Shown here in pieces: positions 25,309 to 33,887 of a DNA stretch of 51,660 nt; within the stretch, counting starts at the first letter, position 1; every line of letters begins with the position of its first letter. Location: contig JAQGMI010000050.1 in assembly GCA_028292435.1 (NCBI GenBank), positions 1 through 51,660 of the forward strand. Direction: 5' to 3'. The position numbers were made by a program, and so were the translations under genes. Source of the DNA: Betaproteobacteria bacterium (GTDB lineage: Bacteria > Pseudomonadota > Gammaproteobacteria > Burkholderiales > SG8-41). The notes under the pieces are model-generated. The model saw nothing but the letters and a program-made list of their open reading frames with translations, searched no databases and had not been told where the DNA came from.

Positions 25309-26451
25309 CTACTTGACCACGCGGCGCGGCTGCAGCATCTGCTGCAGGAGCAAGGCGCCGTCGGTAACGACTTTGCGGCCGGGCTCGAGTCCCGTCGTGA
25401 TCGCGATATTGCCGTCGTAGACGTCGGCGGTCTCGACCTTGCGCCGCGTATAACCGCCATTGCCGTCGTCGACAAACACGAAGTTGCTGCCGCCTTGAAA
25501 GAAAACGGCGCGTGAGGGCACTTGCAGGATTTTTGCAGAGTGGTCGTTGACCGTCGCGGTCACGAACATTTCGCTTTTCAGGAGACGCTTCGGGTTGTCA
25601 AGCGTCGCGCGCACCTTGATCGTGCGCGTTGCGGGATCGAGAAAATCGGCGACTGCCGTAACTTTCGCACCGAACACTTCGTCCGGATAAGCCGGCACGC
25701 GAATTTTGACGGTCTTGCCGATTTTTAATTGCGTCAGGTCTTTCTCGGCCGCGTCGAGCAGCACCCATAAGTAAGCCGGGTCGGTGATCACGAACTGGGC
25801 CGGCGCGCCCGGCCCCATCTGATCGGGCCGCAGCTCCTGCCCCGGATTGATGTTTTTCTCGACGACGACGCCGGCGAGCGGGCTTTTAAGCGCGTAGCTC
25901 TGGTCGACCTGAGTGCCGCCGCCGTAAAGCTTCATGCGAGCCTGTGTGCGCTTCATCTCGGATTCGGCACGCGCGTATTCGGCATCAGCGGTATTCAAGT
26001 CCTTGGCCGGCGCGACGCCGTGCTGGTGTAATTCCTTAACTCGCGCGAGGTTCTGCTCCGCGAGTGAATATTCGCCTTGCGCGCGGCGCGCATCCGCCTG
26101 CGCCTGGCCGAGATCGGGCGATGAGATGACGGCGAGCGTCTGGCCCTGGTTCACATGATCGCCCGGCTGCACGAGGATGCGGTCGACGCGTCCTGCGAGC
26201 GGCGTAAAAATCCGCACCGTCCTGTCTTCGTTCCAGACCAGCCGGCCGTTTAAAGATGCGGCGGCCGCCGGCCGCTCGATCGCTTCTTCCGACACCAGTG
26301 AAGTCAACTGCGGGCTGCCCGGTTGAAAGACAACGGTTTCACCGTCGACCTTGGCCGCCGGCGTTTCCGGATTTTTTTCGGTCTTGCCGCAGCCCGCGAG
26401 CAGGATTGCCGCGATGACTGCCGCGATAATGCTTAGGCGCATGGCCTCCAT
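25309..26451 (-). CDS. RND efflux periplasmic adaptor lipoprotein (membrane fusion protein 1)
   Basis: A 380-residue CzcB-like adaptor with a lipoprotein signal: the lipobox is LLAGC, so it should be acylated at Cys21 and anchored by lipid. VRIFTPLAGRVDRILVQPGDHVNQGQTLAV is the lipoyl domain, about 120-180 the coiled-coil hairpin, then LWVLLDAAEKDLTQLKIG in the barrel and VDDGNGGYTRRKVETADVYD in the membrane-proximal domain. It lies between the TolC-like gene (47 bases) and pump 1 (30 bases), the standard CBA order. Confidence 0.92.
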   Translation of the reverse strand: MEAMRLSIIAAVIAAILLAGCGKTEKNPETPAAKVDGETVVFQPGSPQLTSLVSEEAIERPAAAASLNGRLVWNEDRTVRIFTPLAGRVDRILVQPGDHVNQGQTLAVISSPDLGQAQADARRAQGEYSLAEQNLARVKELHQHGVAPAKDLNTADAEYARAESEMKRTQARMKLYGGGTQVDQSYALKSPLAGVVVEKNINPGQELRPDQMGPGAPAQFVITDPAYLWVLLDAAEKDLTQLKIGKTVKIRVPAYPDEVFGAKVTAVADFLDPATRTIKVRATLDNPKRLLKSEMFVTATVNDHSAKILQVPSRAVFFQGGSNFVFVDDGNGGYTRRKVETADVYDGNIAITTGLEPGRKVVTDGALLLQQMLQPRRVVK

Positions 26452-26498
26452 CCCCTGATCTTGTTATTGGGAGGGCAAGAAAAGCCCGCCGCATTTTG

Positions 26499-27821
26499 TC
26501 ACTTTTTAACGGCGTTAGGTTCGATTTCCGCTGCCGCGATTGCGGCCCGCCAAGCGGCGAGCGACTTCGCATAATCAGCGAGCGTGTTGGAAGCCTCGAG
26601 CCGCGTTGCATAAAGCTGGCGGCGCGCATCGAGCAGATCGAGCACGCCGAGCGCGCCTTTGCTGTATGCGAACTCGGCGCCATCGGCTGCACGCTGTGCT
26701 TCCTCGTTCAAGGTGCCGCGAAAGCGCAGCACGCGCTCGGCCGCGGCGTCGAGATCGGCGCGGCTCTTGGCGATCTCGCCGAGCGCCAGCGCGCGCACGC
26801 GCTCCAGGCTGTCGCGCGCCGACTGCAGCTCGACTTCCGAGCGCCTGATTTCGCCTTCGAAGTAATAGTTGGTGAACAGCGGAATGCTCACGCCAAGACC
26901 GAAAGTGTTGTTGCTGAAGTCGCCCGGAAAATGCTGAAACTGGGCCGAGCCCGTGACGTCGCGCGTGCGCGACGCGCGCGCAAGCTCGCGGTTTCTGTCG
27001 GCGGCGGCGACGCGCGCCTGCGCGGCCTGCACGTCGGCGCGTCCGGCCAACGCCTGATCGAGGTCGAAATCCTGGGGGATGGCGTTGATTTCAGGCCAGC
27101 CGTCGACTGCGGTAATGCGCGCCGCCTCGCGCTCGGCGCCTATCATATAGGCGAGCAGTGTTTGCGCTTTCTGGCGCTCGGCCAACGCAAGCCGCGCGTC
27201 GTTCTGGGCGCGCAATGCGTCAACGCGAATCCGCGCGACTTCCGAGCGCGCGATGTCACCGGCCTGCAGCCGGCGTTCGACCGCGTCGATGGTCTTCTGA
27301 AAAAGTGCGGCGGTCTCGGTCGAAATGCGCTGCTTTTCCTGGGCGGCAGTCAGCTCGTAATAGGCCGAATACAAAGCAACCGTCTGTTGACGCTGAATAT
27401 CGGCATATTCGCCGCGGCTCGCCCGGATGTTTTCATCGGCGGCTGCCATGCGCAATTCGCGCTTGTTGCCGCGCTCGAACAACTGCTGGACCCCGACGGT
27501 GCTGCCGATTTGCTTGTCGCGCACGTCGCCCGCGCCGATGCCGCTATGCGGATTGAGCGGTGTGGCTGAAAAAGTGAGATTAGGATTGGGCCGTTGCCCC
27601 GCGCTCAGGCGATCGGCTTCGGCGCCTTCGACGAGCCGCTGCCCGGCCTGGAGTTCCCGGTTGCGCGTGGTAAAAAAGGCCTCCGCCTGGCGCAACGTGA
27701 GTTGCGCCAGGGCGGAGTTCAAGGATGCCAGATTGGGTGCCGGTTCAGCTCCGGCCGCGACTGCGCTCATGCCCCCGAGGAGGAAAGCCCAAGCGACAGT
27801 ACGCACACCTGACAACATCAT
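26499..27821 (-). CDS. TolC-family outer-membrane efflux protein (CzcC-like)
   Basis: A 440-residue outer-membrane factor with a signal peptide cut near AAGAE. Two TolC repeats are seen: LTLRQAEAFFTTRNRELQAGQRLVEGAEADR begins the first, DLDQALAGRADVQAAQARVAAADRNRELARA the second. LPNP-type QRPNPNLTFSATPLN and GVSIPLFTNYYFEGEIRRSEVE are the typical beta-strand segments. It is the only outer-membrane channel gene for the two adaptor/pump pairs, so it probably serves both. The gene starts with two ATG codons in a row; the first is used here. Confidence 0.92.
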   Translation of the reverse strand: MMLSGVRTVAWAFLLGGMSAVAAGAEPAPNLASLNSALAQLTLRQAEAFFTTRNRELQAGQRLVEGAEADRLSAGQRPNPNLTFSATPLNPHSGIGAGDVRDKQIGSTVGVQQLFERGNKRELRMAAADENIRASRGEYADIQRQQTVALYSAYYELTAAQEKQRISTETAALFQKTIDAVERRLQAGDIARSEVARIRVDALRAQNDARLALAERQKAQTLLAYMIGAEREAARITAVDGWPEINAIPQDFDLDQALAGRADVQAAQARVAAADRNRELARASRTRDVTGSAQFQHFPGDFSNNTFGLGVSIPLFTNYYFEGEIRRSEVELQSARDSLERVRALALGEIAKSRADLDAAAERVLRFRGTLNEEAQRAADGAEFAYSKGALGVLDLLDARRQLYATRLEASNTLADYAKSLAAWRAAIAAAEIEPNAVKK

Positions 27822-27897
27822 GTTGTGTAGTCCCGGAATATATGTGCTGCGACATCCCGCTCCGCCGCAACATGACTTTCTGATGCTAACAATCGTC

Positions 27898-27914
27898 GCT
27901 TACTCCCAGCTTAC
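27898..27914. promoter_or_regulatory. Direct-repeat response-regulator operator in the divergent promoter
   Basis: GCTTAC at 27898-27903 and 27909-27914, spaced by an 11-base period, in the 201-base gap between the outer-membrane factor and the response-regulator gene. Tandem hexamers at 11 bases are the form recognised by OmpR/PmrA/QseB-class regulators. It could control both directions. Confidence 0.55.
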
Positions 27915-28022
27915 AGGGCATCCCCCGCCGACGGATGCGGAATCTACCACACCGCCATGGCTTTGCGAGTGCGCTACACTATAAAGCCAAATGTTTATTT
28001 TCTTTCACATACTTAAGACACG

Positions 28023-28691
28023 ATGCGAATTCTGATCGTCGAAGATGATCCGGTGCTGGCTGACGGGCTGACGCGCTCGTTGCGCCAATCCGAGTTCGCC
28101 GTCGATTGCGCGCGCGACGGCGAAGAAGCCGACCTCATCCTGACCGCCCAAAATTATGACTTGGTGATACTGGATTTGGGCCTGCCGAAACTCGACGGGT
28201 TTGACGTGCTTAAACGATTACGCCGGCGCGCGGCCGCAGTGCCGGTGCTGGTGTTGACCGCGCGCGATGCGCTGTCCGACCGCGTGAAAGGGCTGGACCT
28301 CGGCGCCGACGATTATCTGACCAAGCCTTTCGATCTGCCTGAACTCGAAGCACGCGTGCGCGCGCTGATCCGCCGCGGCCAGTCGGGCGGCAGCTCTTTT
28401 CTCACGCATGGTCCGCTGGTACTCGATACGAGCGGCCGGCGCGCAACGCTGCACGGCGCGCCGCTCGAACTTTCAGCGCGTGAACTCGGCGTGCTCGAAG
28501 TGCTGCTGCTGCGCAGTGGCCGCGTCGTCAGCAAGGAACAGCTCGCCGAGCAGCTTTACGGCTGGGACGAGGAAGTCGGTCCCAATGCCATCGAAGTTTA
28601 CGTGCACCGGCTGCGCAAAAAAATCGAAGCCGCCGGCGTTGCCATCCGCACCATCCGCGGCCTGGGTTACCTGCTCGAAAAGAACACGTGA
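28023..28691 (+). CDS. OmpR-family response regulator
   Basis: A 222-residue transcription regulator. The receiver domain holds the acidic pair EDD (7-9), phospho-acceptor Asp51 (VILDLGLPKLDG), Thr79 (VLTARD) and Lys101 (LTKPFDLPELEARVRAL). The winged-helix domain covers about 125-220 with LSARELGVLEVLLLRSGRVV, the recognition helix ending NAIEVYVHRLRKKIE and the wing IRTIRGLGYLLE. Closest in style to the QseB/PmrA/TctD group. The start overlaps nothing; the stop overlaps the kinase GTG (GTGA). Its position opposite the efflux operon and the tandem site between them suggest it regulates both units. Confidence 0.95.
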   Translation: MRILIVEDDPVLADGLTRSLRQSEFAVDCARDGEEADLILTAQNYDLVILDLGLPKLDGFDVLKRLRRRAAAVPVLVLTARDALSDRVKGLDLGADDYLTKPFDLPELEARVRALIRRGQSGGSSFLTHGPLVLDTSGRRATLHGAPLELSARELGVLEVLLLRSGRVVSKEQLAEQLYGWDEEVGPNAIEVYVHRLRKKIEAAGVAIRTIRGLGYLLEKNT

Positions 28692-30097
28692 CGGCTATTC
28701 TCGAAGAGCGCCCGGCTGAGGCCGAACGCGGCACCCTGCGCTACCAGCTGCTCACCTCGCTGCTCGCGCCGATTGTTTTTCTCACGTTGATCAGCGCGGT
28801 CGTTACTTACTATTACGCCTTTAACTTTGCCACGCTCGCTTACGATTATTCGCTGTTCGATTCGGCGCTCGACATCAGCCGCCAGACGCGGCTGCGCGAC
28901 GGCAGGGTGCAAGTCGACCTGCCGAGCGCCGCCCTCGATATGCTCGAATCAGACACGCATGACAATGTTTTTTACATGGTCAATGACGCGAAGGGCGAAT
29001 TCGTCGCCGGCCACCGCGGGCTGCCGCTGCCGACCGAAGAAACACTGCCGGGCAAGCCCGTCTATTACGACGGCACTTACCGCGGCTTTCCCATCCGGCT
29101 TGCCGCGCTCGCAACCAAGGTAAGAGATCCGGCCGAGGCAGGCGTTCTCGTGCTGGTCGGCGAGACGCTCAACAAGCGGCGCACGCTCGCCAATGAAGTG
29201 CTGCTCGGCATGCTGTTGCCTGAGTTCCTGCTGATTACGCTGATCGGCGTGCTCGTCTGGTTCGGCATCGAGCGCGGCTTGCGCCCGCTTGCCACGCTGC
29301 AGTCCGAAATCGGCAGCCGTTCGCACCGCGATCTGAGTCCGTTGTCGGAGCAGAACGCGCCGGGCGAAGTGCGCGCGCTGATCCGGGCGATGAACGAACT
29401 GCTCGCGCGACTTTCATTTGCATTGTCGGCGCAGCAGCGCTTCATCGCCGATGCCGCGCACCAGTTGCGCACGCCGCTGGCGGGTATCAAGACGCAGGCC
29501 GAACTCGCGCTGCGCCAGCAAAAAATCGACGACGTCCAGCACACACTGACGCAATTGAACACCGCGACCAGCCAGACCACGCATCTGATCAATCAGCTGT
29601 TGTCGCTTGCCCGCGCTGAGCCGGACGCCGGACGCGCGCAGGCGATGCAAAAGCTCGACCTGGATGAGCTCGCGCGTGAAACGACCAAGGAGTGGGTGCC
29701 GCAGGCGTTGACGCGCGAAATCGACCTGGGATTCGACGGCGTCGCCGGCGCGGTGATCGAAGCCGATGCCTTATTTCTGCGCGAGATGCTGGGCAATTTG
29801 CTCGACAACGCGATTCTCTACGCGCAGGCCGGCTGCCGCGTGACGGTGCGCGTCGCCGTCGATGCCGCATGCGTGCGCCTGAGCGTCGAGGACAACGGGC
29901 CCGGCATTCCGCCCGACGAGCGCGAACGCGTGTTTGAGCGCTTTCATCGCGTGCTCGGCAGCGGCGCCGAAGGCTGCGGGCTCGGACTCGCCATCGTGCG
30001 CGAGATCGCTGAAGGCCATGGCGCGGAGGTCAAGCTCACCGCGGGCGCCAACGGCGCCGGCACGCTCGTTACGGTGACTTTTCCGCGCGCCGCCTGA
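28688..30097 (+). CDS. Sensor histidine kinase, TctE-type N-terminal region
   Basis: A 469-residue inner-membrane kinase starting with GTG. Residues 22-45 and 172-193 are membrane helices; the roughly 125-residue periplasmic segment between them resembles the 2CSK_N region found in TctE and relatives, rather than CusS or CzcS sensors. The HAMP-like linker is followed by the phospho-acceptor His258 in DAAHQLRTPLAG. ATP-site motifs are NLLDNAILYA (N), VEDNGPGI (G1), FERFHR (F) and GCGLGLAIVREI (G2). It pairs with the overlapping response regulator. Its ligand is unknown; TctE relatives sense tricarboxylates, others sense cations. Confidence 0.93.
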   Translation: MTAILEERPAEAERGTLRYQLLTSLLAPIVFLTLISAVVTYYYAFNFATLAYDYSLFDSALDISRQTRLRDGRVQVDLPSAALDMLESDTHDNVFYMVNDAKGEFVAGHRGLPLPTEETLPGKPVYYDGTYRGFPIRLAALATKVRDPAEAGVLVLVGETLNKRRTLANEVLLGMLLPEFLLITLIGVLVWFGIERGLRPLATLQSEIGSRSHRDLSPLSEQNAPGEVRALIRAMNELLARLSFALSAQQRFIADAAHQLRTPLAGIKTQAELALRQQKIDDVQHTLTQLNTATSQTTHLINQLLSLARAEPDAGRAQAMQKLDLDELARETTKEWVPQALTREIDLGFDGVAGAVIEADALFLREMLGNLLDNAILYAQAGCRVTVRVAVDAACVRLSVEDNGPGIPPDERERVFERFHRVLGSGAEGCGLGLAIVREIAEGHGAEVKLTAGANGAGTLVTVTFPRAA

Positions 30098-30101
30098 ATC
30101 G

Positions 30102-30650
30102 ATGACGATTCCGGCGCGTTACACTTCAACCGCGATCGCGCTGCACTGGCTCATTTTCGCGCTGGTTGCGGCCGGGTTCTCGCTCGCCGTTTACATGGTC
30201 GATCTGCCGCTGTCGCCGCTGAAGCTCCGATATTTTTCTTGGCATAAGTGGATCGGCGTCACCGTGTTCATGCTCGCACTGGTCCGCCTCGCGTGGCGAC
30301 TTACGCATCCGGCGCCGTCAAATGCCGCCATGCCGCGCTGGCAACAGCGTGCTGCGAGCGCAGGCCACGCGGCGCTGTACGCATTGATCATCATCATTCC
30401 GATTAGCGGCTGGCTTTACAGCTCGGCCGCCGGCGTGCAGACCGTCTACCTTGGCGTCGTCGCCCTGCCCGATCTCGTGGGCAAAGACAAAGCGCTCGCT
30501 CAACTGCTTAAATCGATCCATGTGACGCTCAACTACACGCTGCTCGGCATCGTCATCGTGCATGCTGCCGCGGCTTTGAGACACCATTTCTTCGATCGCG
30601 ACGACGTCTTGAAACGAATGCTGCCGCAGCGAATAAATAGGAAAGGATGA
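30102..30650 (+). CDS. Cytochrome b561
   Basis: A 182-residue di-heme inner-membrane cytochrome b561 (CybB type), which passes electrons from quinol or to a periplasmic acceptor such as superoxide. Four helices are seen, with heme-ligand His residues in IALHWLIFAL, YFSWHKWIGV, AGHAALYALI and KSIHVTLNYTLLGIVIVHAAAALRHH. It starts four bases after the kinase stop, so it belongs to the two-component operon. Co-occurrence with YceI genes is a common arrangement. Confidence 0.92.
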   Translation: MTIPARYTSTAIALHWLIFALVAAGFSLAVYMVDLPLSPLKLRYFSWHKWIGVTVFMLALVRLAWRLTHPAPSNAAMPRWQQRAASAGHAALYALIIIIPISGWLYSSAAGVQTVYLGVVALPDLVGKDKALAQLLKSIHVTLNYTLLGIVIVHAAAALRHHFFDRDDVLKRMLPQRINRKG

Positions 30651-30657
30651 CCAAACG

Positions 30658-31242
30658 ATGTACGACCCGATCAAACGCGCGTTAATTTTTCTGGCAACCA
30701 TTTCGATGTTAACTGCCGCAGTGCCGGCCGGCGCGCAAGTGGTGGCTTACGACAAGAGCCGCATCACCTGCATTTCACGTCAGATGAATGTTCCGGTTGA
30801 AGCGCGTTTCAAGCAATTTACCGCGCAGATCGCCTTCGATCCGGCGAAACCCGCGGCCGGCACCGCGCGCATTGAAATCGACACCGGGAGTTTCGACATC
30901 GACAACGCAGAGGTCAATGACGAAGCGCGCGGCAAAGCGTGGTTCGACGCGAAGACGTTTCCGAAGGCGACGTTTGTATCGACGGGCATCAAGCCGCTCG
31001 GCGGCGGGCGCTATGAAGTGCGCGGCCCGCTCACGATCAAAGGCCGCACGCAGGAAGCCGCGGTGCCGATGACCTATAACGAAGAGGCCGGCGGCGCGGC
31101 GTTCGACGGCGCATTCACGATCAAGCGGCTTCAGTACAATATCGGCGAAGGCGTGTGGAAAGACACCGACACCGTCGCCGACGAAGTGCAGATAAAATTT
31201 CATATCGTCGTGGCCGCAGGTAAGACCGCGGTAAAAAAATAA
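30658..31242 (+). CDS. YceI family periplasmic protein
   Basis: A 194-residue secreted lipocalin-like protein. A signal peptide ends near AGAQ; AAFKQ-type FKQFTAQIAFDPAKPAAGTARIEIDTGSFDI is the YceI core, with EARGKAWFDAKTFPKATFVSTGIKPLGGGRYEV following. The family binds long isoprenoid-like lipids and is often linked to cytochrome b561 and stress responses. It differs from the second copy by only partial similarity, and starts seven bases after the b561 stop with AAAGGA as ribosome site. Confidence 0.9.
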   Translation: MYDPIKRALIFLATISMLTAAVPAGAQVVAYDKSRITCISRQMNVPVEARFKQFTAQIAFDPAKPAAGTARIEIDTGSFDIDNAEVNDEARGKAWFDAKTFPKATFVSTGIKPLGGGRYEVRGPLTIKGRTQEAAVPMTYNEEAGGAAFDGAFTIKRLQYNIGEGVWKDTDTVADEVQIKFHIVVAAGKTAVKK

Positions 31243-31264
31243 TTGCAAAAAGGGAGTTGAACCC

Positions 31265-31831
31265 ATGCACCGAATCCTTGCCGTTGTCATGATAGCGTTG
31301 AGTGTCGCGGCGCCCGCGCGGGGCGCGGTCGAGTCTTTTACCGCCGATCCTGCGCATACCTTTCCAAGCTTCGAACTTACGCATGGCGGCGACTTCACGA
31401 TCACGCGCGGCTTTTTTCAGAAGACCGCCGGCAAGATCACGCTCGACCGCGTGGCAAAAACCGGCAGCATCGAAATCGTGGTCGATACGGCTTCGATGAC
31501 TACCGGGCATGCGGGACGCGACAACATCGTGCGCGCCACCTGGTTCAAAGTGGAACAGTATCCGCAGATGATTTATCGCTCAGCGAATGTAAAGTTTTCC
31601 GGCGACGTACCCAGCGGTGCAGAAGGAGAACTTCTGCTTGCCGGTGTAATCAAACCGGTTACACTCGTCATCACTTCGTTTAAATGCCGCCCGCATCCGG
31701 TCAATAAGAAGCTGCAGTGCGGCGCGGACGGTACCGCCGCCATCAAGCGCATCGATTTCGGGTTAAACGCGGCCTCGAGTGTCGGTGACGATATAAAAAT
31801 TCTGTTTCAGATCGAAGCCTACAAGGACTGA
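31265..31831 (+). CDS. YceI family periplasmic protein (second copy)
   Basis: A 188-residue secreted YceI protein, signal peptide cut near ARGAV. FTADPAHTFPSFELTHGGDFTITRGFFQKTAGKITLDR is the canonical N-terminal pattern, followed by IVVDTASMTTGHAGRDNIVRATWFKVEQYPQM. It has two Cys residues near SFKCRPHPVNKKLQCG that could form a disulfide. GGGAG precedes the ATG. The tandem pair with the preceding gene suggests two related lipid-binding roles. Confidence 0.91.
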   Translation: MHRILAVVMIALSVAAPARGAVESFTADPAHTFPSFELTHGGDFTITRGFFQKTAGKITLDRVAKTGSIEIVVDTASMTTGHAGRDNIVRATWFKVEQYPQMIYRSANVKFSGDVPSGAEGELLLAGVIKPVTLVITSFKCRPHPVNKKLQCGADGTAAIKRIDFGLNAASSVGDDIKILFQIEAYKD

Positions 31832-31844
31832 AGGAAAGACTGAC

Positions 31845-32678
31845 ATGAACGCCCATTCGCCGGCTGTCCGCACCGTTTCAACGCTCTCTGTATTGTCTGC
31901 GTTCCTGATGCTTGGGGGTTGCGAGACCACGACGCAGGGTGGCGCGGTGGGCGCTGAGCGCCGGCAACTGCTGCTGGTCTCGTCCGAACAACTTGACCAG
32001 ATGGCAAGCCAGGCTTATACGCAGCTGCGCGCGGACGCGCAGAAAAAAGGCGCATTGAACACCGACCCCGCGCTCACGCAGCGCGTACGCGCAATCGCCA
32101 GCCGGATCGAGCCGCAGACGCGCGTATTTCGTGCCGACGCGCCCGGCTGGAAATGGGAAGTGAACGTCATCAGCAGCAATGAGCTCAACGCGTTTTGCAT
32201 GCCCGGCGGCAAGATTGCGTTTTATTCGGGGCTCATCAAGCAGCTTAATCTGACCGATGACGAAATCGCCGTTGTCATGGGACATGAAATTGCGCATGCG
32301 CTGCGCGAACATTCACGCGAGCAGGTTTCCCAGGCGATGGCGGCCCAGGGCGCCATCGGCATCGGCGCCGCCTTGCTCGGTCTGGGTGAAGGCTCCGCCG
32401 ATCTCGCGGGCAGTGCTTATCAAGCGCTCGTAGCGACCAAATTCAGCCGCGTCGACGAATCCGAAGCCGACCGCATCGGGCTCGAACTGACGGCACGGGC
32501 CAGCTATGATCCGCGCGCCGGCGTCTCGATCTGGCAGAAAATGATGAAGGCGAACCAGGGCGGCCGGCCGCCCGAATTTCTAAGCACGCATCCGGCCGAA
32601 GCCAACCGCATCGCGCAGATCCAGTCGCTGCTGCCGACGGTAATGCCGCTCTACGAGCAGGCGCGGCGCGGCGGTTAG
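31845..32678 (+). CDS. M48-family metalloprotease lipoprotein (LoiP/BepA-like)
   Basis: A 277-residue outer-envelope zinc protease. The lipobox LGGC places the acylated Cys at 26. The zinc motif is HEIAH (147-151) with the third ligand in ESEADRIGLEL (about Glu205-Asp209); NAFCMPGGKIAFYSGL before it is the usual active-site edge strand. ARASYDPRAG and STHPAEANRIAQIQ complete the M48 pattern. No TPR domain follows, so it resembles LoiP/YcaL rather than BepA. It is the last gene of the operon that begins with the response regulator, 13 bases after YceI 2. Confidence 0.9.
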   Translation: MNAHSPAVRTVSTLSVLSAFLMLGGCETTTQGGAVGAERRQLLLVSSEQLDQMASQAYTQLRADAQKKGALNTDPALTQRVRAIASRIEPQTRVFRADAPGWKWEVNVISSNELNAFCMPGGKIAFYSGLIKQLNLTDDEIAVVMGHEIAHALREHSREQVSQAMAAQGAIGIGAALLGLGEGSADLAGSAYQALVATKFSRVDESEADRIGLELTARASYDPRAGVSIWQKMMKANQGGRPPEFLSTHPAEANRIAQIQSLLPTVMPLYEQARRGG

Positions 32679-32687
32679 CCTTGCGCG

Positions 32688-33887
32688 TTACCTGCAGCTC
32701 GGCTCGCCGCCGGTGCTGCGTTTCCAGTTGGTGCGAAAGTCGGTCAGGCTTTCGACAAACACGATGAGATCGTCGGTTTCCTGGGCGCTTAATTTGAGCG
32801 GCTTTAGAAGCTGCTCGCCGTCTGCGTGCAGGCGGTCGACATTCAGTTCCGAGTAATAGCGCACGACTTCCCGCAGCGTGCCGATCTGCCCGTTGTGCAT
32901 GTAGGGCCCGGTCAACGCGGCATTACGCAGCGACGGCACCTTGAATTCGCCAAAATTGCGCTGCACGAGTTCAACGTGCTGCGTGCCGACGGCGGTAGCC
33001 CTAGTCGGGTCGTCGTTGTAGGGGCCCAGCAGGTTGAAGCGGCTTGCCTTCAGTTCCCGGATGCCTTCATGACGTCCGGGATCGACGCGATTCTTCGATG
33101 CAAAAAACGACACGCCGGTCGCGTGAAATTCGCCGTTGGTAAACCGCGGGCCGTTGTGACAGCTCACGCAATTGCCTTTGCCGATAAAGATGCGAAGGCC
33201 GCGCTGCGCCGGCATCGAGTAACGCGCCGCTGCGCTGCGATCGCCGCGCTCGAGCGCGTCGCGAAACTCATCGAAGGCGGTTCGCGCCGCAACAATCGTT
33301 TCCTGAAACGCGGCAAGCGCTTTGCCGACGTCGACGAGCAGCGCTTCGTCGTCCTTCACCTCCGTCGGCGGCTTGCCGTAAGTGCGCGTGTAATGGCACG
33401 AGAGTTCCGGGTCCTTGCGCACGATGGCGGCGACATTCTGCGGCGTCGAAGCGAGTTCTTTTTCGTTCAGGCTCGGCCGGATGCTTTGTGACCACAAGCT
33501 GTCGGCGGCGCCGTCCCAGCCATACCAGCGGTGATAGCGCACGTTCACGAGATTGGGCGTATTGCGGTCCACCGTTTGCATGCCTTCGCCGCGCTGCAGT
33601 CCGTCGCTCCAGTCGCGCTCGGGAACATGACAGGAGCCGCATGACAGAGTGCCCTTGCCGGACAACCGGTTTTCAAAAAATAAATGCTCGCCGAAATCGA
33701 TCGCTTCGCGCTTGCCCGACACGCGATTGCTCGGATCGCGCGACCATGACTGCGGCCACGGGCCATGTTGCATGATGCGCCGCAATTCGTCGGCGGTGAA
33801 GTCGAGCACGTCCTTGTCGTTGGCGGCGACAGTCAATAGCGGCAATGCTGCCGCCAGCAATCCAATACACGCGAGTTTTCGGATCAT
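32688..33887 (-). CDS. Diheme cytochrome c peroxidase / MauG-like protein
   Basis: A 399-residue periplasmic diheme protein with a signal peptide cut near TVAAND. Two c-type heme motifs are seen, CGSCH (83-87) and CVSCH (240-244). PSLRNAALTGPYMHNGQIGTLREVVRYY contains the axial Met and typical bacterial peroxidase end region. It could reduce hydrogen peroxide or, like MauG or MbnH, oxidise a protein partner. The ATG overlaps the stop of the upstream YtkA-like gene (ATGA), which makes a dedicated partnership plausible. Confidence 0.9.
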   Translation of the reverse strand: MIRKLACIGLLAAALPLLTVAANDKDVLDFTADELRRIMQHGPWPQSWSRDPSNRVSGKREAIDFGEHLFFENRLSGKGTLSCGSCHVPERDWSDGLQRGEGMQTVDRNTPNLVNVRYHRWYGWDGAADSLWSQSIRPSLNEKELASTPQNVAAIVRKDPELSCHYTRTYGKPPTEVKDDEALLVDVGKALAAFQETIVAARTAFDEFRDALERGDRSAAARYSMPAQRGLRIFIGKGNCVSCHNGPRFTNGEFHATGVSFFASKNRVDPGRHEGIRELKASRFNLLGPYNDDPTRATAVGTQHVELVQRNFGEFKVPSLRNAALTGPYMHNGQIGTLREVVRYYSELNVDRLHADGEQLLKPLKLSAQETDDLIVFVESLTDFRTNWKRSTGGEPSCR

